In this document: positions 1 through 5,339 of the stretch, in pieces | Layout: every line of letters starts with the position of its first letter | How positions within the stretch are numbered: position 1 is the first letter of the stretch | From: an uncultured Collinsella sp. | GTDB taxonomy: Bacteria > Actinomycetota > Coriobacteriia > Coriobacteriales > Coriobacteriaceae | Length of the DNA stretch: 5,339 bases | Assembly (NCBI GenBank): GCA_900551305.1 | Contig: URVK01000133.1 | Span: forward strand, 1 to 5,339 | Direction: 5' to 3' | Made by a program: the position numbers and the translations under genes | Notes under the pieces: model-generated | The model's database searches: none | What the model saw: only the letters and a program-made list of their open reading frames with translations | What the model was told of the DNA's origin: nothing

Positions 1-1160
1 GGATTGCCGTTCTGGTCACAGAAGCCAATGTTATAGAAACCGGCGTTGTTGAGCGCGGTGACGGCGGCGGAGATGCTCTTGCCGTACAGGTTGCCCGGAA
101 CACTGGCCTTGCCGGACTTCTTGGCAATGACGACGGTAATCGTGGCGCCGGGCTTCTGCTTGCCGCTGGGGTTCCAGCTAATGACGGTGCCCTCGGTAAC
201 CGAGTCGTTCTCCTGGTAGCTCACGTCGACGCCAAAGCCGGCCATATCGAGGGCGTTGCGTGCCTGGGCCTCAGTCATGTCGGTCAGATCGGGGACGGAG
301 GTGGTGTCGGGTCCGCTGGAGACCTTGTACGAGACGGTCGTGCCCTTTTCGACTTCCTTGCCGGCATTAGTGCCCTGCTCAAAGACCTGGCCTTCTTCGG
401 CCTCGTTGGCCTCCTCGGTTGCGTTGCCCTTGAGTCCCACGCTTGCCAGTGCGGCCTCGGCCTGGTCCTTGGTCAGGCCGACGAGCTGCGGAACCTCAAC
501 CTTCTCGGAGGGCTTGGGGCCCTTGGAGATCACCAGGTTCACCTTGGTACCCTTGGGCTTCTTGGTGTTGCCGTTAGGGGTCTGCTCGGCAACCTTGCCC
601 TCATCGACATCGTCGTTGTAGCTTTGGTCGACGGTTCCGACCTCGAGGCCTGCCTCCTTGATCTGCTCGATAGCGGTCTGCTGGTCCTTGTTAAGCACAT
701 CGGGCACCGTAACCTGCTCGCCCCCAAAGAGTCCTGTGGCAAAGGCCACCACGATGCAGATGACGGCAACGGCTGCCACCACGGCGGCGATGATCTTGTT
801 CTTGTTGGATTTGGGCTTTTCGACCTCGTAGGAGCCGGTGGAGCCCGAAACCGAGCTACGGGTGGTATTCTGGCCGCTCACGCCCGAGACGGGACGCACC
901 ATGGCGCGCGTCTGATCGGAAAGCTCGCGAGTCTTGGTGGCGCCCAGCTCACCGGGGGCACCGATGATGCGCGTGGGCTCCGAGACGTTGACGGCACGGC
1001 CCGACAGGTAGCTGTTGAGCACCTGACGCAGCTCGTCGGCGGTCTGGAAGCGGTTTGTGGGGTCCTTCTCCATGCACTTGAGGATGATGCGCTCAAGGTC
1101 GGCGTCGACACCGGAGTTGATCTGGCTCGGCGGAATAGGCAGCTCGTTGACCTGCTTGAG
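1..1160 (-). CDS. pknB: PASTA Ser/Thr kinase, C-terminal part (frame-shifted from its N-terminal part; cut by window edge)
   Basis: This frame, read from 1160 down to the left edge (386 full codons, no stop), carries the rest of the kinase begun at 1827. Residues 1-50 (LKQVNELPIPP..., then LKCMEKDPTNRF) are the last helices of the kinase C-lobe, including the family's conserved Arg in the DPTNRF stretch. Next comes a Ser/Thr-rich juxtamembrane linker (about 51-120), basic residues KSNKNK, and one transmembrane helix (about 123-143; bases 732-794). Outside the membrane lie PASTA repeats 1 (148-215), 2 (220-284) and 3 (286-350), each opening with VPD/VPQ and closing with a VxxxISKGP or VSSGP type strand. 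A fourth repeat starts at 351 (SVPGNLYGKS) and is cut by the edge. PASTA domains of this family bind muropeptides or lipid II. As written, this part has no convincing start or ribosome binding site of its own, so it is expressed only if the frame is restored. I am sure of the identity; the exact 5' limit is chosen by homology. Confidence 0.9.
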
Positions 1161-1827
1161 GGGCGCACCGCGACAGTGCGACCGAGATGGCGTCGTCACC
1201 GTCAAAGGGAACGCGGCCGGTGGCGCACTCGTACATCACGACGCCCAGCGAGTAGATATCCGAGGTGGGGCCGAGGTCCTGACCGCGGGTCTGCTCGGGG
1301 CTGACGTAGTGGGCGGTTCCCAGCACGTTGTTGTCTTGCGTGAGGTGGCTGTTCTTGGCACGCGCGATGCCAAAGTCCATGACCTTGATGTTACCGTCGG
1401 GCAGCACCATGATGTTTTGCGGCTTAATGTCGCGGTGGATGATCTCGTGCTTGTGGGCGACCGAAAGCGCGGAGCTGATCTGCGAGCCGATCTGCGCCAC
1501 CTTCTTGGGATCGAGGGCGCCGTGGCTCTTGATGCCGCTCTTAAGGTCGGTACCGCGCAGGTATTCCATGACGATGTAATAGGTGTCGCCGTCCTTGCCC
1601 CAATCGTAGACGCCCACGATATAGGGGGAGGAGAGGCCGGCTGCTGCCTGGGCCTCTTGCTTAAAGCGTGCGGCGAAGGTTGCGTCGCCGGCATACTGCG
1701 GCAGCATGATCTTGACGGCGACCGTGCGGTCGAGGACCTGGTCCTGTGCACGGTAGACGGTCGCCATGCCGCCCGTTCCCACCTTATCCTTGAGGAGGTA
1801 TCTTCCCCCGAGGACCCTCTGTTCCAT
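1093..1827 (-). CDS. pknB: PASTA Ser/Thr kinase, N-terminal catalytic part (truncated by frameshift)
   Basis: Hanks-type Ser/Thr protein kinase of the PknB/PrkC/Stk family, expected to phosphorylate cell-wall and division proteins from the inner face of the membrane. From Met at 1827: glycine loop GTGGMATVY at 17-25, ATP-binding Lys39 in VAVK, catalytic loop HRDIKPQN at 131-138, DFG at 151-153, activation segment to GTAHYVSPEQ at 170-179, and SDIYSLGV at 189-196. All catalytic residues are present. Thr163 and Thr171 are plausible activation-loop phosphosites (inference). Family similarity ends at about residue 218 (DDAISVAL); the next 26 residues (SRCAPQAGQ...) are out-of-frame translation ending in a stop at 1093. 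The true continuation lies in another frame from 1160. As written the product is 244 residues without the end of the C-lobe, the membrane anchor or the PASTA sensor, so probably unstable or inactive. An in-frame Met at 1842 is possible, but 1827 is preferred because AGGAG lies 5 bases upstream. Confidence 0.9.
   Translation of the reverse strand: MEQRVLGGRYLLKDKVGTGGMATVYRAQDQVLDRTVAVKIMLPQYAGDATFAARFKQEAQAAAGLSSPYIVGVYDWGKDGDTYYIVMEYLRGTDLKSGIKSHGALDPKKVAQIGSQISSALSVAHKHEIIHRDIKPQNIMVLPDGNIKVMDFGIARAKNSHLTQDNNVLGTAHYVSPEQTRGQDLGPTSDIYSLGVVMYECATGRVPFDGDDAISVALSRCAPQAGQRAAYSAEPDQLRCRRRP
1161..1176 (-). other. frameshift lesion in the kinase gene (apparent 16-base insertion)
   Basis: In the coding sense, codons for SVAL should run directly into LKQVNE, a stretch that is continuous in this kinase family. 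Instead 16 extra bases (CTGTCGCGGTGCGCCC) separate GCA (Ala217) from CTC AAG. Sixteen is 15+1, so the downstream frame is offset by one base. The spot has two oddities. Five-base inverted arms CGCAC and GTGCG lie at 1176-1180 and 1164-1168 around a 7-base loop, and there are loosely similar 8-base units (TCGCACTG, TCGCGGTG). That could fit a hairpin- or repeat-associated insertion, or an assembly or read error. The frame break is read directly; the 16-base size depends on the expected protein and is an inference. Confidence 0.75.
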
Positions 1828-1832
1828 TCCTG

Positions 1833-1837
1833 CTCCT
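1833..1837 (-). promoter_or_regulatory. ribosome binding site of the kinase gene
   Basis: AGGAG in the minus-strand sense, 5 bases before ATG at 1827. It decides the start in favour of 1827 (MEQRVLGGRY) over the in-frame ATG at 1842, which has only a weak GAGCG upstream. The AGGAG would itself lie inside the coding sequence if 1842 were used. Confidence 0.7.
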
Positions 1838-1897
1838 AACATAACTATTCGCTCAACGATGTGTGTAGTACCTACGATGTGGCCGCTGGGGCCGTGT

Positions 1898-1933
1898 GGC
1901 GCGTTGCCGCTAACTCTTCGGCCGCGGCGCGCC
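1898..1933 (-). other. GC-rich inverted repeat in the pbpA-kinase gap
   Basis: The 132-base gap between the pbpA stop and the kinase start (1828-1959) contains no convincing gene. It holds inverted arms GGCGCG (1928-1933 in the coding sense) and CGCGCC (1898-1903), with a possible inner CCG/CGG pairing. No run of T follows on the transcribed strand, so it is not a standard intrinsic terminator. It could be a messenger-stability or partial-attenuation hairpin, or chance in GC-rich DNA. I see no clear -35/-10 promoter pair in the gap. Confidence 0.3.
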
Positions 1934-1959
1934 TCGGGTGTCCGATTCGATCATGGGCA

Positions 1960-3438
1960 TCACGCTCCCTGTGCGGCAAGCGCCGCGGTCAGGACGATAC
2001 CGGCGATCTTGGCGGCCTCGACGTCATGCTTGTCGAAATCCTCCAAGGCCACCGAGATGGCGACCGTGGGTGAATCGTAAGGTGCAAAGCCAACGAACAT
2101 AGAGTTGACGTTGGTGCCGCCGGTCTCGGCCGAGCCGGTCTTGCCGGCGACCTTGACGCCGGGGATCTGGGCATCGGTGCCGGTGCCGGACTGGACGACG
2201 GCAAGCATGGCCTGCTTGACCTGGTCGGCCGTGGCGGAGCTGACGGCCTGCCCCAGCGAGCGGGACTGCGTGGTCTTGACCACGGTTCCGTCCGGGGCAA
2301 GTACCTGGGCTACAAAGTACGGGTCCATGACCACGCCACTGTTGGCGATGGCGGCGGCAATCACGGCGTTTTGCATGACGGTGGTCTGCGGGCCGGGCGT
2401 GTGGTCCATGCCGACAGGCTGGCCGGCGCCGGCCCAGGCGGTCTCCCACTCGGTCATGAGCGACGGGTCGGCCATGATGGAGGCCGCGGAGGTCAGGTCC
2501 TGGCCGAGCTTTTGGCCGTAGCCAAAGGCGTTGGCAAACTGTACGAGCGTGTTTGCGCCAACTTCGTTTGCCACCTGGCCAAAGACGACGTTGGAGGACA
2601 CGGCAAAGGCCTGCTGCAGGCTGATGGTGCCGTAGCTCTCGTTGGCAGAGTTGGTGACCGGTGCGTTGCCGATGTCCATGGAGCCGGGCGCCTGGTAGGT
2701 GCTGGTCAGGCTGGCGGTGCCGGTCTCGAGTGCCGCGGAAAGCGTAACGACCTTAAACGTTGAGCCCGGCGTGTACAGCGCGTCCATGGCGCGATTGTAC
2801 ATGGAGCCGTCCTCGCCGCCGCCCGTCTGCAGCAGGGCATCGATGTTGGTGTTGTCGTAGGTGGGCGAGCTGGCACATGCGAGCACCGCGCCGGTACGCG
2901 GGTCGATGACCACTACAGCGCCCTTAAAGCCCTTGAGCGCCTGCTCAGCAGCCGTCTGGATACGCGAGTCGATGGTGAGCTTGGCGGTGTTGCCCGGCTG
3001 GGTCTGGCCCGCGAGCGACGCGATGGCGTTGTTCCAGCTGGAGTAATCCTTAGAGCCGGTGAGCGTGTCGTTCATGACGCTCTCGATGGCGGTGGTGCCA
3101 TACTGCTGGCTCACGTAGCCAACCACGTGCGCTGCTAGGTTACCGTTGGGGTAGGAGCGTACGTAGGTGCCGTCCTCCTGCTGCAGCGACTCGGCCAGCG
3201 TCACGCCGTCGGACGTGATGATGGAACCGCGCTGGATGTACTTGGAGCGGGCGATGGTGTGGTTGTTGGTCGGCATGTCCTGATAGTCCTTGGCCTTGAT
3301 GACCTGGACATAGGTGAGGTTGCCGATAAGGATGGCGAACAGCGCCGTAAAGGCGAGCACCGCACGGGTTAGACGGTTGGCGAGCGCCACGCGGCCGAGC
3401 ACACCGGATTCAGGTGTGTCGAGCAGGCGACGACGCAT
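1960..3438 (-). CDS. pbpA: class B penicillin-binding protein (PbpA-type transpeptidase)
   Basis: D,D-transpeptidase that cross-links peptidoglycan on the outer face of the membrane, normally as the partner of a RodA/FtsW glycosyltransferase. From Met at 3438 (492 residues, typical for actinobacterial PbpA): short basic cytoplasmic segment, one membrane anchor at about 24-46 (AVLAFTALFAILIGNLTYVQV), PBP-dimer motif RGSI near 70, then the transpeptidase domain with active-site Ser226 in STFK (226-229), SSN at 281-283 and KTG at 433-435. All three penicillin-binding motifs are intact. The start is uncertain: no purine-rich ribosome binding site precedes ATG 3438. In-frame coding-like sequence continues upstream as a Ser/Gly-rich stretch (SSSGSGSHSVGS) to the C run at 3479-3487, where one base fewer would fuse it to RodA. 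Upstream of the run this frame is a shadow of rodA. It overlaps the rodA 3' end by 29 bases and is followed by a 132-base gap before the kinase. Confidence 0.9.
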   Translation of the reverse strand: MRRRLLDTPESGVLGRVALANRLTRAVLAFTALFAILIGNLTYVQVIKAKDYQDMPTNNHTIARSKYIQRGSIITSDGVTLAESLQQEDGTYVRSYPNGNLAAHVVGYVSQQYGTTAIESVMNDTLTGSKDYSSWNNAIASLAGQTQPGNTAKLTIDSRIQTAAEQALKGFKGAVVVIDPRTGAVLACASSPTYDNTNIDALLQTGGGEDGSMYNRAMDALYTPGSTFKVVTLSAALETGTASLTSTYQAPGSMDIGNAPVTNSANESYGTISLQQAFAVSSNVVFGQVANEVGANTLVQFANAFGYGQKLGQDLTSAASIMADPSLMTEWETAWAGAGQPVGMDHTPGPQTTVMQNAVIAAAIANSGVVMDPYFVAQVLAPDGTVVKTTQSRSLGQAVSSATADQVKQAMLAVVQSGTGTDAQIPGVKVAGKTGSAETGGTNVNSMFVGFAPYDSPTVAISVALEDFDKHDVEAAKIAGIVLTAALAAQGA

Positions 3439-4828
3439 GCGTGAGCCGACGGAATGGCTGCCACTGCCCGAGGAAGACGGGGGGGGGAACCTTCTTGATC
3501 GGGGCGGCGGCAGATGCGACCTGATCATCGGTGATGGCGGCCATGGGGCCGGTGCCGGTAAGCTCCGCCTCGCGTCCGGTCGCCTCGTCACCGGCACGTA
3601 GCAGGAGCGCGACGATGATAAAGCTTGCCAGCAGCGAGGAGCCGCCCTGGCTCATAAAGGGCAGGGTGACGCCGGTCAGCGGGATCAGGCGGGTTACGCC
3701 GCCCACGATCAAGAAGGCCTGGAAGCTGATGGCTGCCGTAAGACCGGTGGCGCTAAAGGCGGCAAGGTCGGACTTTGCGCGGGCAGCTGTGGTCAGGCCG
3801 CGAACGGCAAAGAGCATAAACAGGATGAGTACGGCGCCGCCGCCCAAAAGACCCATCTCCTCGCCGATGGCCGAGAAGATAAAGTCGGACTCGACGACAG
3901 GGATGTTGTTGGCCATGCCGTTGCCGATGCCAACACCGACCAGGCCGCCATCGGCAAGCGAGAAGAGCGACTGGACGATCTGGTAGCCCTGACCCTGGGC
4001 GTCCTTAAACGGATCGACCCAAACCTGGAAACGCACCTGAACGTGCGACAGGAACTTGTAGGCGCCCACGGCTCCAACGGCTAAGAGCGCAAGGCCGATA
4101 ACGACATACGAAAAGCGCCCCGTGGCAACGTAGAGCATCAGCAAGAAGATGGTGTAGAACAGCACGGCCGAACCCAGGTCGCGTTCGAAGACGACGACGA
4201 GCAGGCACACACCCCACACGGCAAACAACGGCAGTAGCAGTCGCAGGCGAGGGATCTTAAAGCCCAAGATCTTGCGGTTGGAGATGGAGAGCAGCTCGCG
4301 GTTCTCGGCCAGGTACCCGGCCAGGAACAGCACGATAAAGACCTTGGCGAACTCGCCGGGCTGGATGGTAAAGCCCGCGATGCGAATCCACAGCTTGGAG
4401 CCCGAGATCGTGGTGCCGATAAAGATAGGCAGCATCAGCAGAATGATGCCGATGATGCCAAAGGTGTACTTGTAGCGCATGACCACGTCGAGGTTTTTGA
4501 CTAGTGCAAGCGTTCCCACCATGAGCGCCACCGAGACAAACAGGATGATGAGCTGTGAGATGGCGAGAGCGGGGGCGAGACGCGTCACGAACGTGATGCC
4601 GATGCCCGAAAGCACAAAGACAATGGGCAGGATGGCGGGGTCGGCACCGGGCGCCAAGATGCGCACGGCAATGTGGGCCGCGGCAAAGGCGGCAAAGAGG
4701 CCGATCGGTACGGCGAGCGTCTCAAAGGAGATGGCAGCGCCCGCGGTGAGGACGTACATCGCATACAGCAGGATGACGGGGAACGCCGAGGCGATGAGCA
4801 AGAGCAGCTCGGTGTTGCGGCGACTCAT
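3410..4828 (-). CDS. rodA: RodA/FtsW-family SEDS peptidoglycan glycosyltransferase
   Basis: Multi-pass membrane enzyme that polymerises lipid II into glycan strands. From Met at 4828 (MSRRNTELL; 472 residues) there are about ten to twelve hydrophobic helices. Family motifs are visible: SGSKLWI at 142-148, QPGEFAK at 156-162 (family QPSExxK), ERDLGSA at 215-221 (family QPDLGTA region), DPFKDAQGQGYQ at 272-283, ESDFIFSAIGEE at 313-324, and LPFMSQGGSSLL at 389-400. Asp276 aligns with the Asp that is essential in E. coli FtsW and RodA. The start is chosen from the ribosome binding site 8 bases upstream; extension to 4954 would overlap the phosphatase and read as Pro/Arg-rich noise. The cytoplasmic tail after about 412 is not conserved. 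Its last 22 residues (VFLGQWQPFRR...) follow the nine-C run and look like out-of-frame translation, so the natural protein may continue into the PBP. RodA is preferred to FtsW by gene context; the motifs alone do not separate them. Confidence 0.92.
   Translation of the reverse strand: MSRRNTELLLLIASAFPVILLYAMYVLTAGAAISFETLAVPIGLFAAFAAAHIAVRILAPGADPAILPIVFVLSGIGITFVTRLAPALAISQLIILFVSVALMVGTLALVKNLDVVMRYKYTFGIIGIILLMLPIFIGTTISGSKLWIRIAGFTIQPGEFAKVFIVLFLAGYLAENRELLSISNRKILGFKIPRLRLLLPLFAVWGVCLLVVVFERDLGSAVLFYTIFLLMLYVATGRFSYVVIGLALLAVGAVGAYKFLSHVQVRFQVWVDPFKDAQGQGYQIVQSLFSLADGGLVGVGIGNGMANNIPVVESDFIFSAIGEEMGLLGGGAVLILFMLFAVRGLTTAARAKSDLAAFSATGLTAAISFQAFLIVGGVTRLIPLTGVTLPFMSQGGSSLLASFIIVALLLRAGDEATGREAELTGTGPMAAITDDQVASAAAPIKKVPPPVFLGQWQPFRRLTHASSPARHT
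3479..3487 (-). repeat. nine-base G:C homopolymer at the rodA-pbpA junction
   Basis: Nine G on the plus strand, so the coding sense reads GTT then nine C then GTC. In the rodA frame this is Val-Pro-Pro-Pro followed by a 22-residue tail to the stop at 3410. In the pbpA frame it reads Pro-Pro-Pro-Ser-Ser-Ser-Gly. Removing one C joins the frames into a single 955-codon reading frame from 4828 to 1960. Such runs are prone to indels in sequencing and replication, and CCC-rich messages can also favour +1 ribosomal slippage, the direction that would join the frames here. The run and frame arithmetic are read directly; the cause is not known. Confidence 0.9.
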
Positions 4829-4836
4829 AAGCGGCA

Positions 4837-4844
4837 CTCCCTTT
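4837..4844 (-). promoter_or_regulatory. ribosome binding site of rodA
   Basis: AAAGGGAG in the minus-strand sense, 8 bases before ATG 4828 and directly after the phosphatase stop codon at 4845-4847. It fixes the rodA start and shows that phosphatase and rodA are separately initiated genes 16 bases apart, most likely on one transcript. Confidence 0.75.
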
Positions 4845-5339
4845 CTAATTCTTATCGGAGGCTTCGGCCTCGGCGGACTGTTCGGCGGGTTTCTCGGAAT
4901 CTGATTTGGAGGTCGATCCCTGATTGGTGTTGTCGCGAATCGTTTGCGCGTCAATCACTTGGCGGGTCTGCTCCTCGTCGATCTGGTGGCGGTACTTGGA
5001 TATCGTGTCCTGCGCATCATCGACACTTGTTTGCGGAATGCCCGCCTTGAGGCGGTTTTGCGTGTCTTCGGGCAGGTCGGACAGCTTGATGCTGGTTTCG
5101 CTTTCGAGCCAGTGGAGCTTGAGTCCGAGCGGCTTGCCGGGCAGGCCGCGCCAGACGGCGACATTGCCCTGGTAGGTACCCAGGTAGTACGAGCCGGTGA
5201 CACCCGTGTAGGCCCAGATGCCAGCTGCCAGCACAAAGACGAGGGCCAGGATGGCGGCGATAGTAATGTTGCGGCGACGCACGCGCTGCGCCTCGCGCAT
5301 AACGCCATCGTCAACCAGGTCAACGACTACTACGGTCAC
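4845..5339 (-). CDS. pstP: PP2C-family Ser/Thr phosphatase, C-terminal part (cut by window edge)
   Basis: The window holds the last 164 codons of a membrane-bound PP2C phosphatase that would reverse phosphorylation by the neighbouring kinase. The frame is open at the right edge and begins VTVVVVDL, the final strand of the PP2C fold (family DNxTVVVV), so the metal-binding catalytic motifs lie outside. A basic stretch (REAQRVRRR) leads into one transmembrane helix at about 25-45 (bases 5205-5267). The extracytoplasmic part contains YYLGTYQGNVAVWRGLPGK and KLSDLP, typical of actinobacterial PstP C-termini, then a Gln/Glu-rich segment and an acidic, Ser-rich tail ending SAEAEASDKN. The first full codon is GTG and could be mistaken for a start, but the sequence begins inside the conserved domain. 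The phosphatase-rodA-pbpA-kinase order supports the call. Identity is inferred from C-terminus plus context, since the active site is not visible. Confidence 0.85.
   Translation of the reverse strand: MTVVVVDLVDDGVMREAQRVRRRNITIAAILALVFVLAAGIWAYTGVTGSYYLGTYQGNVAVWRGLPGKPLGLKLHWLESETSIKLSDLPEDTQNRLKAGIPQTSVDDAQDTISKYRHQIDEEQTRQVIDAQTIRDNTNQGSTSKSDSEKPAEQSAEAEASDKN

Noticed and set aside
624..1304. A 226-codon open frame on the plus strand, rich in Gly, Asp, His and Leu.
   Set aside because: It runs antisense to the kinase membrane/PASTA region and across the frameshift site; open antisense frames are common in GC-rich genes. The minus strand holds the conserved protein.
1057..1839. A 260-codon open frame on the plus strand opposite the kinase catalytic domain.
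   Set aside because: Mirror frame of a strongly conserved kinase; no recognisable domain and no ribosome binding evidence.
1898..1933. Rho-independent terminator after pbpA.
   Set aside because: A GC-rich inverted repeat exists, but no T run follows it in the transcribed direction, so it is listed only as an inverted repeat.
1910..1960. A 16-codon minus-strand reading frame (MPMIESDTRG...) whose ATG overlaps the pbpA stop as TGATG.
   Set aside because: Very short, with no recognisable motif; one overlapping ATG is expected by chance. It might be translationally coupled, but nothing supports a real peptide.
3439..3597. N-terminal extension of pbpA to an upstream ATG at 3597 (MPVTRRPDAR...).
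   Set aside because: Upstream of the C run this stretch is an out-of-frame reading of the rodA tail, with Arg/Pro/Ser-rich noise. Only the part after the C run looks like genuine linker.
4829..4954. N-terminal extension of rodA to an ATG at 4954.
   Set aside because: It would overlap the phosphatase 3' end, reads as Pro/Arg-rich low-complexity sequence, and ignores the good ribosome binding site before ATG 4828.

Overview
All coding sequence in this window lies on the minus strand and belongs to one cell-wall growth and division locus. In transcription order (right to left) it reads: the C-terminal part of a PP2C-type Ser/Thr phosphatase (PstP/Stp), a RodA/FtsW-family SEDS glycosyltransferase, a class B penicillin-binding protein (PbpA type), and a PknB-type Ser/Thr kinase with PASTA repeats that runs off the left edge. 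This order matches the well-known actinobacterial pstP-rodA-pbpA-pknA/pknB cluster, with a single kinase visible here. The GC-rich sequence (about 60% by eye), this gene order and the protein style suggest a high-GC Gram-positive. A gut Coriobacteriia member such as a Collinsella relative is my best guess, but that is inference, not something the sequence proves.

Layout: 5339-4845 phosphatase C-terminus (its catalytic domain is mostly outside the window); 16-base gap with a clear ribosome binding site; 4828-3410 rodA; 3438-1960 pbpA, overlapping the rodA end; 1959-1828 non-coding gap with a GC-rich inverted repeat; 1827-1 kinase, cut by the window edge within its fourth PASTA repeat. No RNA genes, mobile elements, CRISPR arrays or phage sequence are visible. 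Plus-strand reading frames are antisense shadows.

Two disruptions stand out. First, the kinase reading frame breaks at about 1161-1176. The N-lobe and catalytic loop are in one frame, while the end of the kinase C-lobe, the transmembrane helix and the PASTA repeats continue in another; a 16-base insertion relative to the expected protein explains it. Second, rodA and pbpA meet at a run of nine G (nine C in the mRNA sense). With eight C the two genes would be one uninterrupted 955-residue RodA-PBP fusion joined by a Ser/Gly-rich linker, and the separate pbpA start has no ribosome binding site. Each could be a sequencing or assembly error, a true mutation, or (for the C run) slippage or recoding.

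Functionally, SEDS proteins polymerise glycan strands from lipid II and the partner class B PBP cross-links them. PASTA kinases sense muropeptides or lipid II and phosphorylate cell-wall and division proteins, and PstP reverses this. The window therefore joins a peptidoglycan synthase with its phospho-signalling pair.
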